From assembly GCA_949317995.1 (NCBI GenBank), contig OX439045.1, positions 2,513,174 through 2,577,173 of the forward strand: 64,000 nucleotides of DNA, written 5' to 3'. The DNA comes from Acholoe squamosa (Eukaryota; Annelida; Polychaeta; Phyllodocida; Polynoidae). A model generated the notes under the pieces. The model was not told the origin of the DNA. It worked only from the letters and a program-made list of their open reading frames with translations, and made no database searches. This document shows positions 8,301 through 17,046 of this stretch, piece by piece. Position 1 is the first letter of the stretch, and each line of letters opens with the position of its first letter. The translations under genes were made by a program, and so were the position numbers.

Positions 8301-10107
8301 TCATTCCCAAGAAGTCTATTCTGTCTATGAAGTATTCACATTTTGATTTCTTCAGTTTGAGTTTACCAATTCTTAGGCTGTTGAACACATCTTCCAGGTC
8401 ATGGAAGTGTTGTTCGATTGATGGTGATAATACCAATATGTCATCTAGGTATGGTAGGGCACATTTGTACTTGAGTTTGTTCAGAATTAATGTGACTAGA
8501 TGGCAGAATCCCGCCGGTGCCGTCGCTAAACCCATCGGCATCCTTTCATAGACATATTTTTTGTCATTTGCTATGAATGCGGTTTTATGCTGGTCCTCCT
8601 GTCTTATAGGAATTTGAAAAAATCCCTGTTGGGCATCTAGCTTACTGAATACTCTTGGTCTGAGTGACCCTATCATGTCTAGAGTGTCATCGGCCCGGGG
8701 TGTAGATAAGGCTTGATTTATCGTGTTCTGGTTCAAATAACGAAAATCTGTGACGAGCCGATGGCCTCCCGATGATTTTTGTACTAAAAAGGATCTGGAG
8801 GCCCAGGGGCCCTCGGCACATTCTCTCAGAATGCCCTGTTGTACTAGCCTTTCACACTCTTCCCCTATTGCGGCCTGTTTTTCTGGTGTTTGTCTATATG
8901 GTAGGAAATGACATGGTACTGCCTCAGGTTTTACATGTATTGAGTGTGTATACAGGTGTGTGGCACCAATGTCTCCATCTTTTCCTACAAATACATCATC
9001 ATACTTGGTCAGCAGTGATTTTAATCTATCATGCTGATCTTTGGATGTGAGCACAGATTTTGGTGGAACATTCTCTTCCAATTCTGGCTCGAGGTCATGT
9101 GCCTCACTATGTATAGCAGCTATTTCAGAGAGTCTGATTGAGTTGGGTTCAGGGTCAGCATATGTGGACTCACAGTCTGAGTCTGTGTCACTGAATTGAG
9201 TTACGTCCTCAGGCCGTATGGCTGAGATGGATTGATCAGTGTGTGGGGTAGTGTCTGACATCTGTTGAGGTTTTTCTAAATCAGATTCCTTGACTTCCTG
9301 AAATAGAGCTATGATGGCACCCTTTTTGATTTTATGTGGGCGCCTGCTGGTGTTGAGTAACACTAGGGGATGTTTGTTATTTTCCCTGGGGGTTACTGCT
9401 GCCCTTTGAACTAGATATGGGGCATTGTTGTTTCTTTGGAGGTTATCTACTACTCCAGTTTTGCCTTGCAGTGATTGAGTAGATGTGACCTTACCCAATA
9501 CTGCAAGTTCAGAGAATGGAGGGATGGTAAAATCCCTCACTGCCCTAATGGGTTTGAGAATTTGTTCAGGATCAACATTAAATTCAATTTGAGATTTTGT
9601 AGTGCTTAAGAAATCTGTGCCGAGTACAATGGGCTGTGTGAGGTTGGGTATTACAGCAAATTGGTATTGGAATCTGACACCTTGGATTCTAAAGTTCAGC
9701 ATAGCTGAATGTCTAACGTGACACACCGATCCATCTGCCAAGTGGATGTTGGTTTTAGATTTCCTCAGTTGGATATGGAATCTCTTTTGGAGATCCATGA
9801 GGAATGATTGTCTGACACAGGTGATAGTAGCACCCGTATCAACCAAACATTGTACATCCGAAACATCATATAGATTTGCATTGATACAGCCATTTTGAAG
9901 AAGTACAATAGAAAGCTTGGTACTCTCACCTGTATCCTTTGATGATGAATCTGGTGGGGTGATGTGTATCACTGATGGACGTCTCTGTCTGTTAGATGGT
10001 AGATTGGCACTAGCAATTGTCTCTGGTTGGATCTTTGTTAATCCTGATCGATTGTTTGTATTTGGGGTGTCACAGTGCACTGGCCCATCGGCACTGTGAC
10101 ATCCTAG
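5350..10107 (-). CDS. pol: Pol polyprotein: protease, reverse transcriptase, RNase H, integrase (Ty3/Gypsy type)
   Basis: Enzymatic polyprotein of the retroelement. The pol frame is open from 10191 and has no ATG near its beginning; it is entered by -1 frameshifting at 10107-10113. Residue numbers count from the GTG at 10080. Aspartic protease: DTGA at 81-84 and VLGTDF at 152-157. Reverse transcriptase about 385-600: LDAQQGF at 481-487 and the active site YLDD at 544-547. RNase H: D693 (ATDAS), E733/E735 (TERELL), D760 (YTDH), D803. Integrase: HHCC finger H1171, H1178, C1208, C1211, then the D,D-35-E triad D1241, D1301, E1337, and a GPY/F-like module near 1474-1510. Between RNase H and integrase lies an unusually long linker (about 810-1075) with proline, acidic and lysine-rich patches. 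No chromodomain is seen. All key residues are present and the frame is uninterrupted, so the copy looks young or constrained. Confidence 0.95.
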   Translation of the reverse strand, partial: LGCHSADGPVHCDTPNTNNRSGLTKIQPETIASANLPSNRQRRPSVIHITPPDSSSKDTGESTKLSIVLLQNGCINANLYDVSDVQCLVDTGATITCVRQSFLMDLQKRFHIQLRKSKTNIHLADGSVCHVRHSAMLNFRIQGVRFQYQFAVIPNLTQPIVLGTDFLSTTKSQIEFNVDPEQILKPIRAVRDFTIPPFSELAVLGKVTSTQSLQGKTGVVDNLQRNNNAPYLVQRAAVTPRENNKHPLVLLNTSRRPHKIKKGAIIALFQEVKESDLEKPQQMSDTTPHTDQSISAIRPEDVTQFSDTDSDCESTYADPEPNSIRLSEIAAIHSEAHDLEPELEENVPPKSVLTSKDQHDRLKSLLTKYDDVFVGKDGDIGATHLYTHSIHVKPEAVPCHFLPYRQTPEKQAAIGEECERLVQQGILRECAEGPWASRSFLVQKSSGGHRLVTDFRYLNQNTINQALSTPRADDTLDMIGSLRPRVFSKLDAQQGFFQIPIRQEDQHKTAFIANDKKYVYERMPMGLATAPAGFCHLVTLILNKLKYKCALPYLDDILVLSPSIEQHFHDLEDVFNSLRIGKLKLKKSKCEYFIDRIDFLGMRVTPMGLQPSPTKVESIKTFPTPKSVKNVRSFTGLCQYFKKFIKGYAQIARPLYDLQTHLKAFVWTEEADNAFKTLKHALCTNALLRYPNYEKEFSLATDASNVSLGSVLSQRDNEGVLRPVAFAGRTLSKHERNYNTTERELLGVVYGVLHFRHYLETRHFQLYTDHAALIPLLTNTGLTHRWARWALDIQQFSFTIQHVKGDDNTPPDAMSRREYPDSGPMTNPPPPPRRVRAANRTKFAKVTKKVPFKRDDPPNTIEKPETPIRGILKQSTHYVFCHCEREYSQLFPDNDFEPIEFLSLNQMLKATPKEPPFTPPDSDDEDPEDTIYAITQATSKSVRFFEPMQGEETSNHLCPMTTRSKTREMIQEGTPKPPTQSQAILNEKKVTGNKPTKTPPARNNVTKDTASTKSKNSETKKNDKKQIVPLKKKVATPIKARIGPPKEPTHQNKSDTPQQKAQDRPIVDEKEKERDRIKQHVLDINQLLDQIPDTSISGTNLGLEQRKDKDLLPLIQYLEDGTLPAPKAQGNRIINQGQTYTLVNGTLVHICPINWRKTNTVPLQIVIPQQWITSTLQYFHDSPTGGHLGSSRMLSALRPRVYWKSMLADTTKYVSTCHTCLTAKRQVHSHKTPMTVREYMTSPMKFLNLDAVGPLPTTARGNKHIQVCIDYATRYATAWATTDLKAETTAAEFYKNIICHHGTPATLQTDNGTCYTGAKFTKLTKHLKIKHKFSSPYRPQSNGLVERFNASIGTALRAFCSKHQNNWDSFIEPITFALNNTESQTTGFTPFFLLHGRNPATPMDLGLGIQEDISTVADHVANMITNQDTSRRKAIERVAKLQKERKNRYDKKLTPQEIKVTDMVYLNIPRILTNTECKKLQPLFMGQYVVVDRPSLTSAKLKNLDTNLLVARPVHIDRLKKVVAVRNNEFAHRLIPHEAKYYSKIVRNKNDITLTRETTGIGPIKPRPAHHILRKTSRCGAVSRN

Positions 10108-10113
10108 TTTTCC
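10068..10113 (-). promoter_or_regulatory. -1 programmed ribosomal frameshift signal (gag to pol)
   Basis: In the sense direction the gag frame ends ..CAG GAA AAC TAG. The heptamer GGAAAAC (10113-10107) directly abuts the gag stop. The pol frame is -1 relative to gag. After a 5-nt spacer comes an 11-bp perfect stem: TGTCACAGTGC (10101-10091) pairs with GCACTGTGACA (10078-10068), closing a 12-nt loop CGATGGGCCAGT. Heptamer, spacing and stem match retroviral -1 frameshift signals. GGAAAAC is not the commonest heptamer but is of the GGAUUUA kind used by mouse mammary tumour virus. Loop GGG could also pair with CCCC just after the stem to make a pseudoknot. Confidence 0.8.
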
Positions 10114-11741
10114 TGGTTCTGTGGGGTGGTTGAGATGCTTGCCACCAGGAGCTTGGAGATTTGATCCATCACATGAGGTGGTATTTGGGGGTTACTTTGT
10201 TGGTTCCCCTGGTAACCTCTTGTGTCAGGTTTGTAATCCTCCTGGCGTGGGTTGGAACCCTGGTTATATTGACCAGAGTTGCTGTATTGACCGGAGTTGT
10301 TGGATCTCTGGTTGTTGTAGGCGCCATTGTTGTTGTAGGATCCACTGTTGTAGTTCCTATGTGGACTCTGGCCCCTACTGTTGGATCCTTGACTATAGGA
10401 TCCAGAGTTGTTTGAACCCTGGCTGTTGTTGTAGGATCCAGAGTTGTTGTAGGATCCAGAGTTGTAGTTCCTATGTGGACTCTGGCTCCTACTGTTGGAT
10501 CCTTGATTATTATAGGATCTGCCATTACTTGGGGTTCTGTCTCTCCTATCACTGTATGAAGAGTTACCATTGTTGGAGTTGGAAGAGCTGTTGTCTTTCC
10601 TACTGTTGTGACCCCCCCGGTTGTTGTTGTTGCCCCCTCTACCTCTACCTCTATTGGATTGGTAGTTGGGGTCATAGTTATTTCCTCTGTATCTACCGGT
10701 AGGGTCTCTTGATGCAACCTTAGCTTCCTGTTGCCTTACATGGGCACTAGACATTAGGTTAACATCTTCATCTGAACTAGTGCTGATTTCCTGGACCTTT
10801 TTCTTAGTAGGCTGTGGGTTGGTTTCTGCATCCCTTACCTTCCTAGATCTCTCTTGGGTCTCAACCTCTAGGGCTAGGTCTAGGGCTTGGTCAAAAGAGT
10901 CTATTTTCTTGTTCTCAAGAGCTATAGAGATCCAGGGCCTCATGCCTTGGGTAAATGCCTTGCTTAGGGTTTCATCATTCTGGCGTTGGGCATTACACAC
11001 TTTCCTGAGATGGCATGCATAGTCTAGAACAGGTTCATCTATCTTTTGTGCACGGAGTGCAGTCCTTGAGATTATATTGTCTCGAGTAGCAAAATACTCT
11101 TTTAATTTATTCACTACATTGGTCCATGTCAACATATCAGGTGTGGCACTCTCCCTGAAGGATTCAAACCAAGCTAGTGCTTGTCCTTCGAGGTACTTGG
11201 GTAAATATGTTACCATGGTGTCACTGTCTGTCACTTTGTACTTATCCTTCAGATATTCTGGGAATTTGTGATCAATGAATAATGCTGTTGACATGAGTGG
11301 TGATGGGTGTGAAAAGGTTTTGGGTTTTGTTACCTCATGTATCCTGATCTTTCTGTCGTCCTGCTGTTTATTGTCTATGAGCTTGGTCATGTTGGACACC
11401 ATGGAGATTATGATGTCATCTTTGGATCCAGAGGCAGATGGTGTGACAACAGGTGTGATGGCAGGTGTGTGAGGTTGTGGGGTCTGGGATGATACCATCT
11501 TCATGAGATCTGCTATCTGTTGTTGTTGTCTCTCTAGGGACTTCCGCTGATCTTCCATGGCCTTCTGTTGAGCATCTATTGCTGCATTCCTCTCTGCCAG
11601 TTGTTGGTTGAGGATCCTCTCCCTTTCCTCCTGCTGGGACTTGTTGGTCTCTAGGGCAGTAACTGCATCTTGGATGGCCTTCTCATAGGCCCTTATCTTC
11701 TCAGCTGTCTGATTAGGTTGGGGGCCTTCATCGGTGTCCAT
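10104..11741 (-). CDS. gag: Gag polyprotein
   Basis: Structural protein of the retroelement particle. The first ATG of the frame, at 11741, has a strong context (ATCATGG) and gives 545 residues. In order: a glutamine/glutamate-rich coiled coil (about residues 14-83), a proline/threonine linker, a retrotransposon capsid domain (about 137-297, with the helix-rich WF..F and ALRAQK region typical of retrotrans_gag), a charged linker, then an RG-rich patch (about 352-377). A long Ser/Tyr/Asn/Gly/Gln-rich low-complexity region (about 395-512) follows, with repeated GSYNN-type motifs and two near-identical copies of a RGQSPHRNYNSGSYN-type block. There is no CCHC zinc knuckle; the nucleocapsid role is presumably taken by the RG/Asn-rich tail. 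The frame stays open upstream to 12161 without an ATG. It is followed at its stop by the frameshift signal into pol. Confidence 0.85.
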   Translation of the reverse strand: MDTDEGPQPNQTAEKIRAYEKAIQDAVTALETNKSQQEERERILNQQLAERNAAIDAQQKAMEDQRKSLERQQQQIADLMKMVSSQTPQPHTPAITPVVTPSASGSKDDIIISMVSNMTKLIDNKQQDDRKIRIHEVTKPKTFSHPSPLMSTALFIDHKFPEYLKDKYKVTDSDTMVTYLPKYLEGQALAWFESFRESATPDMLTWTNVVNKLKEYFATRDNIISRTALRAQKIDEPVLDYACHLRKVCNAQRQNDETLSKAFTQGMRPWISIALENKKIDSFDQALDLALEVETQERSRKVRDAETNPQPTKKKVQEISTSSDEDVNLMSSAHVRQQEAKVASRDPTGRYRGNNYDPNYQSNRGRGRGGNNNNRGGHNSRKDNSSSNSNNGNSSYSDRRDRTPSNGRSYNNQGSNSRSQSPHRNYNSGSYNNSGSYNNSQGSNNSGSYSQGSNSRGQSPHRNYNSGSYNNNGAYNNQRSNNSGQYSNSGQYNQGSNPRQEDYKPDTRGYQGNQQSNPQIPPHVMDQISKLLVASISTTPQNQEN

Positions 11742-12161
11742 GATGGAGGGTGTGGGGGAGGTGTCTCTGGAGGAGTGGCTGTCAAAGGCTGGAGCTGGGG
11801 TGGAGGATCTAGATGAGGGTGTGGATCCACCCCCTGAGGCAGATCCTTCTTCCCCTGAGGTAGATAGCGTGAGTTGGGCGTCCTGTAGAGATCCCTGGGA
11901 AATGTTGGATCCCTGAGAACTGGTTGTTCCCTGAGTAGACAGGGTGGGTGGTGTGGGGTCTACTGAGTGTGGGTCTGTTGTATTGGAGGCTGGTTTGCCT
12001 CCTGTGGGCCTCCTAGATCTTGGTGGGAGGGAGACCTCTTCAACAGGCCCCTGACTACGTAAGGTCTTTGTGTGTTGTTCTGCCAGCTTGACTGATAAGG
12101 CCTTGATGTGTGTGGTGGACCTCACTGACGTGTGGGAGACCTCACTGACGTGTGGGAGACC
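11742..12161 (-). other. Open in-frame extension upstream of the gag ATG
   Basis: The gag frame runs without a stop from 12161 to the first ATG at 11741, 140 codons, with a Ser/Thr/Pro-rich disordered composition. There is no ATG in it. It could be translated from a non-AUG codon or joined to an upstream exon by splicing, or it may be untranslated leader. Its distal end overlaps the 20-bp tandem array. Confidence 0.4.
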
Positions 12162-12515
12162 TCACTGACGTGTGGGAGACCTCACTGACGTGTGGGAGAC
12201 CTCTCTGACGTGTGGGAGACCTCACTGACGTGTGGGAGACCTCACTGACGTTTGGGAGACCTCACTGACGTTTGGGAGACCTCACTGACGTTTGGGAGAC
12301 CTCACTGACGTTTTGGGAGACCTCACTGACATATGAGAGATCTTACTGTTGTGTGAGAGATCTCATTGATGTGTGGGAGATCTCACTGATGTGTGGGAGA
12401 TCTCATTGATGTGTGGGAGATCTCACTGATGTGTGGGAGATCTCATTGATGTGTGGGGGATCTCACTGATGTGTGGGAGATCTCACTGGTATGTGGGAGA
12501 TCTCACTGGTGACCT
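12115..12515. repeat. 20-bp tandem array in the retroelement leader
   Basis: About 20 units. The block next to gag (about 12121-12320) has the consensus GACGTGTGGGAGACCTCACT. The distal block (about 12361-12515) has GATGTGTGGGAGATCTCACT, differing by C-to-T changes, with two degenerate units between. It sits immediately upstream of gag, where Drosophila gypsy carries its Su(Hw) insulator repeats. A regulatory function here is inference. Confidence 0.9.
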
Positions 12516-12577
12516 TGGTGGGTATGGTGTCAAGGTCAAGGTCACTGGGTGGGTGGAGTGGGTCTAACTGTGTGTAT

Positions 12578-12690
12578 GCGGTACCAGCTTTAATTTACTG
12601 TGTGCATGATTGTTCCCAGTTGCGGTACCAGCTTTAACTTACTGTGTGCATGATTGTTTTTAGTTGTGTTACCAGCTTTAAATTTTATGA
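12578..12690. repeat. 44-bp tandem repeat, about 2.5 copies
   Basis: Two full units (12578-12621, 12622-12665) and a partial third repeat GCGGTACCAGCTTTAA followed by ACTGTGTGCATGATTGTT. Part of the untranslated leader of the retroelement. Confidence 0.8.
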
Positions 12691-12721
12691 GCCTGTGAGG
12701 GATGGGATCTTAGTAGGATGT

Positions 12722-12948
12722 TCTCCACCACTTTGTCATACTAGTGATTGGCATGATCAGGTTGTCATATGAGAAATATCATAAGACTAGTGGTATATAG
12801 TGTAATTATCTCAAGGCTCTTATAAATAGTGTTATTTCCAGTTGTCACTGGTTTATTCAGCTTTAGGCAACATGTAAGAAATATCAATCATACAGTAGTT
12901 AGTATGTAGGTAATTTGTACATACAGTAAACATACAGTAATTTATAAA
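12722..12948 (-). promoter_or_regulatory. Candidate end of the 5' LTR (TATA box, poly(A) signal, PBS)
   Basis: Read in the sense direction: TTTATAAA at 12948-12941, AATAAA at 12857-12852, and TATGACA ending at 12734 as a possible LTR terminus. Then AAG and TGGTGGAGA (12730-12722), which is complementary to the last nine nucleotides of some tRNA-Ala species. Order and spacing suit a short R-U5 followed by a primer-binding site. With no second LTR to align, this is weak. Confidence 0.3.
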
Positions 12949-14180
12949 GTACAATGTTCAGTTCCACTCCACCTGTGAGGTATTAATAATACAGTGTCCA
13001 GCATGCTTCTAGGTGGGTTCCCACACCTAGCTCCTGACCTGCTGCTTAGAGGAATAATGTAATAATGAATAACTTTACCCTCTGGTGGAAGTCTTGAAGA
13101 AGATAGCCCCTGGCCACTAATGGTAGAAAACCAATGCCTGTCTAGCATAGTTTCACCATAGTGCAGTGGTATAGCGGGTAGCAGGAGATGACTGGAGATG
13201 TTACCTCTAGAGCGGTTCTTGGTGATGTGTCTTCCTGGAGGTGCAGACAGGCTATTTGTAGCAAATCTTGGAAAAGCACCTCCAGACTGACTGGAGCCAG
13301 CAGCATCTGCCTAACTCTACAATTGTTTGAGGGGACCCTTTCAAGTGTCACAGGGGGACAAAGGACCCCCATGGACGCCGCTATGGCCCCCATTGTCTTG
13401 GTCGGTTCTGCATCTTTAGACCCTCATATCTCGGCCGTTTATGCGTTTATAACCGCCATTTTGGGCATGCGCGGAGTTGAATATGCCAAGTTTATAATGC
13501 CCGCTGGATAGGCGCGTAATTTGCGCCGGTTTGTCTGTGGTGCACTCGGAGCTCCTTTCAGTCTCCATGGCATAACTTCCTTAATACTGGGAGTTCCGCC
13601 TTGATCTTGGGCTCATTCTGACCGTCTAATTATGGGCTTTCCATAGAATTTTTGATATTTGACCTAGGTTGCTCAGGAGCGACGCTAGAGCGACCGGAAG
13701 GTTATGGCGTCGTGCTTATGTAACCCATTGTTCAGTCCTTAGAGTGCTCAGACACTCATGACGGCGTCAGCGGTGCTCAGGCACCCGTGACGGCCGGTTG
13801 CATTCACTTACAAGTTATTAATTTGTGCATTGAACCATGAGGTCGCACACTGAGACCCTCATTTTTATTATATTGTGCAGTGAACCATTAGGTCGGAGCC
13901 TTTGATGTCATAAACTCTGTCTAACTGACTGTGGCTGGTGTGCAGTGGGGCATGAACGCTCTTATACAAAGTTTGAGCGCTCTTATAGCTCTTAGAACCA
14001 ACCTATGTATTAATTTCATAGATATTTCTTTGATTAATACAAAATATGTTAGAATTTATGGAACAATAAAATGGTATATCATAGATGCAGACAGTACATC
14101 TTTTACGTGGATATTTTTTATATAACCTTCAAAATAAAATAAAAAGTAAGAAAAGTTTCAATAGGGACAAAATTAGAAGC
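12949..14180. other. Probable U3/5' flank of the retroelement and adjoining spacer
   Basis: No gene seen. It has minus-sense TATA-like sequences at about 13446-13452 and 13489-13495 in a CpG-bearing stretch, and short local duplications (GTGCTCAG..CACTCATGACGG at about 13750-13795; TGAACCATGAGGTCG / TGAACCATTAGGTCG at about 13833-13893). The outer LTR boundary could not be placed. Confidence 0.35.
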
Positions 14181-14676
14181 ATAGAAATGGGAATGGGGCC
14201 GGGCTGTACCGATGTGGTTAGGCCCCCCAGTGCCAGTTTTTCTGGTAGTTTCTTACCTTTTCTTTTTCATTTTTCTTCATTTATTTTCTCTTCTTTCATG
14301 CAAGGGGGGTGGGGGTCACTGAAACCACCAACTGAATCCCCCCCCCCGCACTGATTCTTACAGAAACTGTAGGAGGGTCCACCCCACAGCAACGTACAAA
14401 AGGACGTATCGGTCAAACATAATTGAGATGAGTCTCATTATCTATCTGTTTTAAATCTGAAATATAAATCTATTCCGGGAAAGATAGTGTGTATTCACCC
14501 CCCTCCCCCCATCCCACTACTATGGATCTCTCCCTGTCTACCTATAGTGGGCGGGATGCGGCGGCAAAGAGGGTTATAACAACAAGGCTATCACAACAAG
14601 AGCAGACAGATAAGGAGAATTGTAGAAATACCTGTCTGCAATAGACCACTGATAAGGTGATGGCTAAATATACACC

Positions 14677-14876
14677 CTATTGGCCACTAGCTGGTCTGGA
14701 GCTGGTTCCGGCGGCACACACTGATAAGAACTGATAAGATGGGACGAGCATGTCCCTGGAAATGGGTGTTAACCAGGGACAAGGTACCCATCATGGTATG
14801 TCTTATCAGTGGGTTTTAGCTCAACCAGCGAAATTCAAGATGGTGGCTCCACGAGGCCTCCATACTGAGTCCTATA
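14677..14876. repeat. Dispersed repeat A, copy 1
   Basis: About 200 bp sharing most positions with 40454-40644, from GGCCACTAGCTGGTCT to CCATACTGAGTCCTATAG. It contains ACTGATAAG/CTTATCAGT inverted motifs. Class unknown. Confidence 0.8.
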
Positions 14877-14934
14877 GTCATAACACCATAACACAGCACA
14901 CATGGTGGCTCTACTGATAAGACCACACAGGGGT

Positions 14935-15320
14935 ATTGGGGGGGGGAGGGTATTGTGATTCTTTTTTGTACAGTGTTGTTACGGAATAACTGTCCTGCCA
15001 ATGTCTGCCTCTGGTTTTTCACAGAAACAGGTATTCCTGTCATTCCGCCACTTATCACAACACTGGCCAATTTCAATGTTTTTGTATTAAAAGAGAGAGG
15101 GCAGAGAAAGAGACAGGCGCAGAGATAGACATCAAGTGTCAAAGAGATGCAATGACAGTGACAGACAGAGAAACGGACACAGAGAGGGGGCGCAGAAAGA
15201 GGGAGACAGACGGACAGAGACAGACAGAGGGAGTGGGCAGAGAGAGGCCGAGAAAGAGAGGATGAAAATAGATAGGAAAGTTTAAACTGAAAAGCTAAAA
15301 AAAAAAAGAAAAAAAGAAGA
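14935..15320. repeat. G-run and purine-rich GA/GACAGA low-complexity tract
   Basis: A G-rich run at 14939-14950, then about 250 bp of AGAGA/GACAGA-rich sequence (15090-15320). No gene seen. Confidence 0.7.
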
Positions 15321-15618
15321 TATTACTGAAACAGGAAAGTAGGAAGATACTGTTATTCGATGGTGTTTTGCAAATTATGATTTCTTCTTGTGGCGTTTTA
15401 TATATTCCCACTTTAATTGCTTTTAGTAAATTGGCATTTGCGTTCCCTCACGCCAATTAGTCAATTAACCAATTAGCAAACATAACTTTAAATGCCCCCC
15501 CCCCAAACACACACCCTGCATGCTGTACACCTCTGTTAACATCAAAAGTAGCATCTCTCTGTCTGATTGAATTATCCCATACCCTGGGTACTATACTCAC
15601 CTTATACTGAACATTATA

Positions 15619-16485
15619 CAGTGAAACTTGTTTATAACAAACTTCCTTATAACGAAATTTGTTTATAACAAACAAAAATACCCAATCACAAACCATTCCT
15701 AAGCATTTCTATAGTAAATAAACTTGGTTAGAACGAAGTGCTATTGACATAAACTTGTTTATAACAAAGTGATTTTGACCCTTAAGGTTGGAAAAATGTG
15801 AAATAAAATGCAGTGCTTGGCCAGTGGAGAACCCCTAGCACACCCAGAGATGTCCTATCACAGCCCCTGTCACCTCAAGGACGCCGCCACCCCTACTGCC
15901 ACCCATAGTTCAATAGAGACGGGTAGGGATGTCCTTTCATAGCCCCTGTCACCTTTAGGACGCCACCCCCACCCCTACTGTCACCCATAGTTCAATAGAG
16001 ATGGGTGAGGATGCCATATCACAGCTCCTGTCACCTCTAGGACGCCCCCACCCCTACTGCCACCCACAGTTCAATAGAGACGGGTGGGGATGTCCTATCA
16101 CAGCCCCTGTCACCTCTAGGACCCCCCCCCCATGCCTACTGCCGCCCATAGTTCAATAGAGATGGGTGGGGATGTCCTATCATAGCCCCTGTCACCTCTA
16201 GGACCCCCCCCCTCCCACTGTCGCCCATAGTTCAATAGAGATGGGTGGGGATATCCTATCATAGCCCCTGTCACCTCTAGGACACCCCCCCTACTGCCAC
16301 CCATAGTTCAATAGAGACAGGTGGGAGATGTCCTATCACATCCCCTGTCACCTCTAGGAGATGCATGTGCATGACCAGCAAAGTCACCCCTCCCCCCTAA
16401 TGTTGAACTTGGTTACAACGAAATTTGGTTACAACGAATTTTTTTAAGCTTGCAACAAGGGGTTCGTTGTAACCAAGTTTTACTG
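15619..16485. mobile_element. TA-flanked pogo/Tc1-mariner-like non-autonomous element
   Basis: Terminal inverted repeats start CAGTGAAACTTG and end CAAGTTTTACTG, flanked by TA on both sides (15617-15618, 16486-16487). The subterminal regions repeat TTATAACAAA / GTTACAACGAA motifs. No transposase ORF is present. The interior is a minisatellite, listed separately. Confidence 0.75.
15840..16375. repeat. Minisatellite inside the TA-flanked element, about 78-bp unit, about 7 copies
   Basis: Units carry CACAGCCCCTGTCACCTC, then a C-rich stretch, then CCCATAGTTCAATAGAGA and GGGTGGGGATGTCCTATC. C-tract length varies between copies. Confidence 0.85.
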
Positions 16486-16576
16486 TAGAAACAAATGTAC
16501 AAACAGTACAAAACAAAGACAACAAACAACGCCTACGTGTAGCTACAGTAAGTAGCCACCACGTGACTACATGCTG

Positions 16577-17046
16577 GGTGGAAGGACCATGTGGCCAATG
16601 GACGATGTGGACACTGGACCATGTGGCCAAACCAAGGACTTTGTGGCCAAATTTCTGGACGATGTGGCCAAAAGTGGACCATGTGGACAATCTGAGGAAA
16701 TGGACGAAGTGGCCATTTAGAAGTAGATTTACCTTGTAACCACATCTGTTTCACTTTGGCCACATGGTCCATTGGCCACATCGTCTTTTGGCCACATCGT
16801 CCAAAGAGATTAGTGCACAAATTCGGGTTAGAATCGGGTAGAATATTGTAAAAATAAATACATGTATTATGTCCCGGGGTAAAATTATGTTAGTGCAGGT
16901 AAATGGGTTAGTTATAGAACCCTTGGGGGACCCATAGTCTTACAGCAGGTTGCATTATAAAACATTAGCCACATCGTCCACCCTGTTTGGCCACATAGTC
17001 CACAACTTTGGCCACATCGTCTTTTGGCCACATCGTCTACAAATCT
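16577..17046. mobile_element. Foldback element with arms of GGACGATGTGGCC-type units
   Basis: The left part repeats GGACCATGTGGCC / GGACGATGTGGCC. The right part carries the inverted form GGCCACATCGTCC several times. CATGCTG occurs at both flanks (16570-16576 and 17047-17053), a likely but short target duplication. No ORF for a transposase. Confidence 0.6.

Noticed and set aside
10121-10717. ORFs of 193 and 182 codons overlapping the end of gag
   Set aside because: Other-frame shadows of the repetitive Ser/Asn/Gly/Tyr-coding part of gag; Thr/Pro- or Cys/Ser-rich nonsense composition.
13140-13230. tRNA-like A box (TAGTGCAGTGG) suggesting a tRNA or SINE
   Set aside because: No acceptable B box or cloverleaf follows; GGTTCTTGGTG is a poor match.
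13188-13511. 107-codon plus-strand ORF opposite the presumed U3
   Set aside because: No similarity to the ORF at 1272-1751, no 3' signal like its stem-loop, and no protein-like features.
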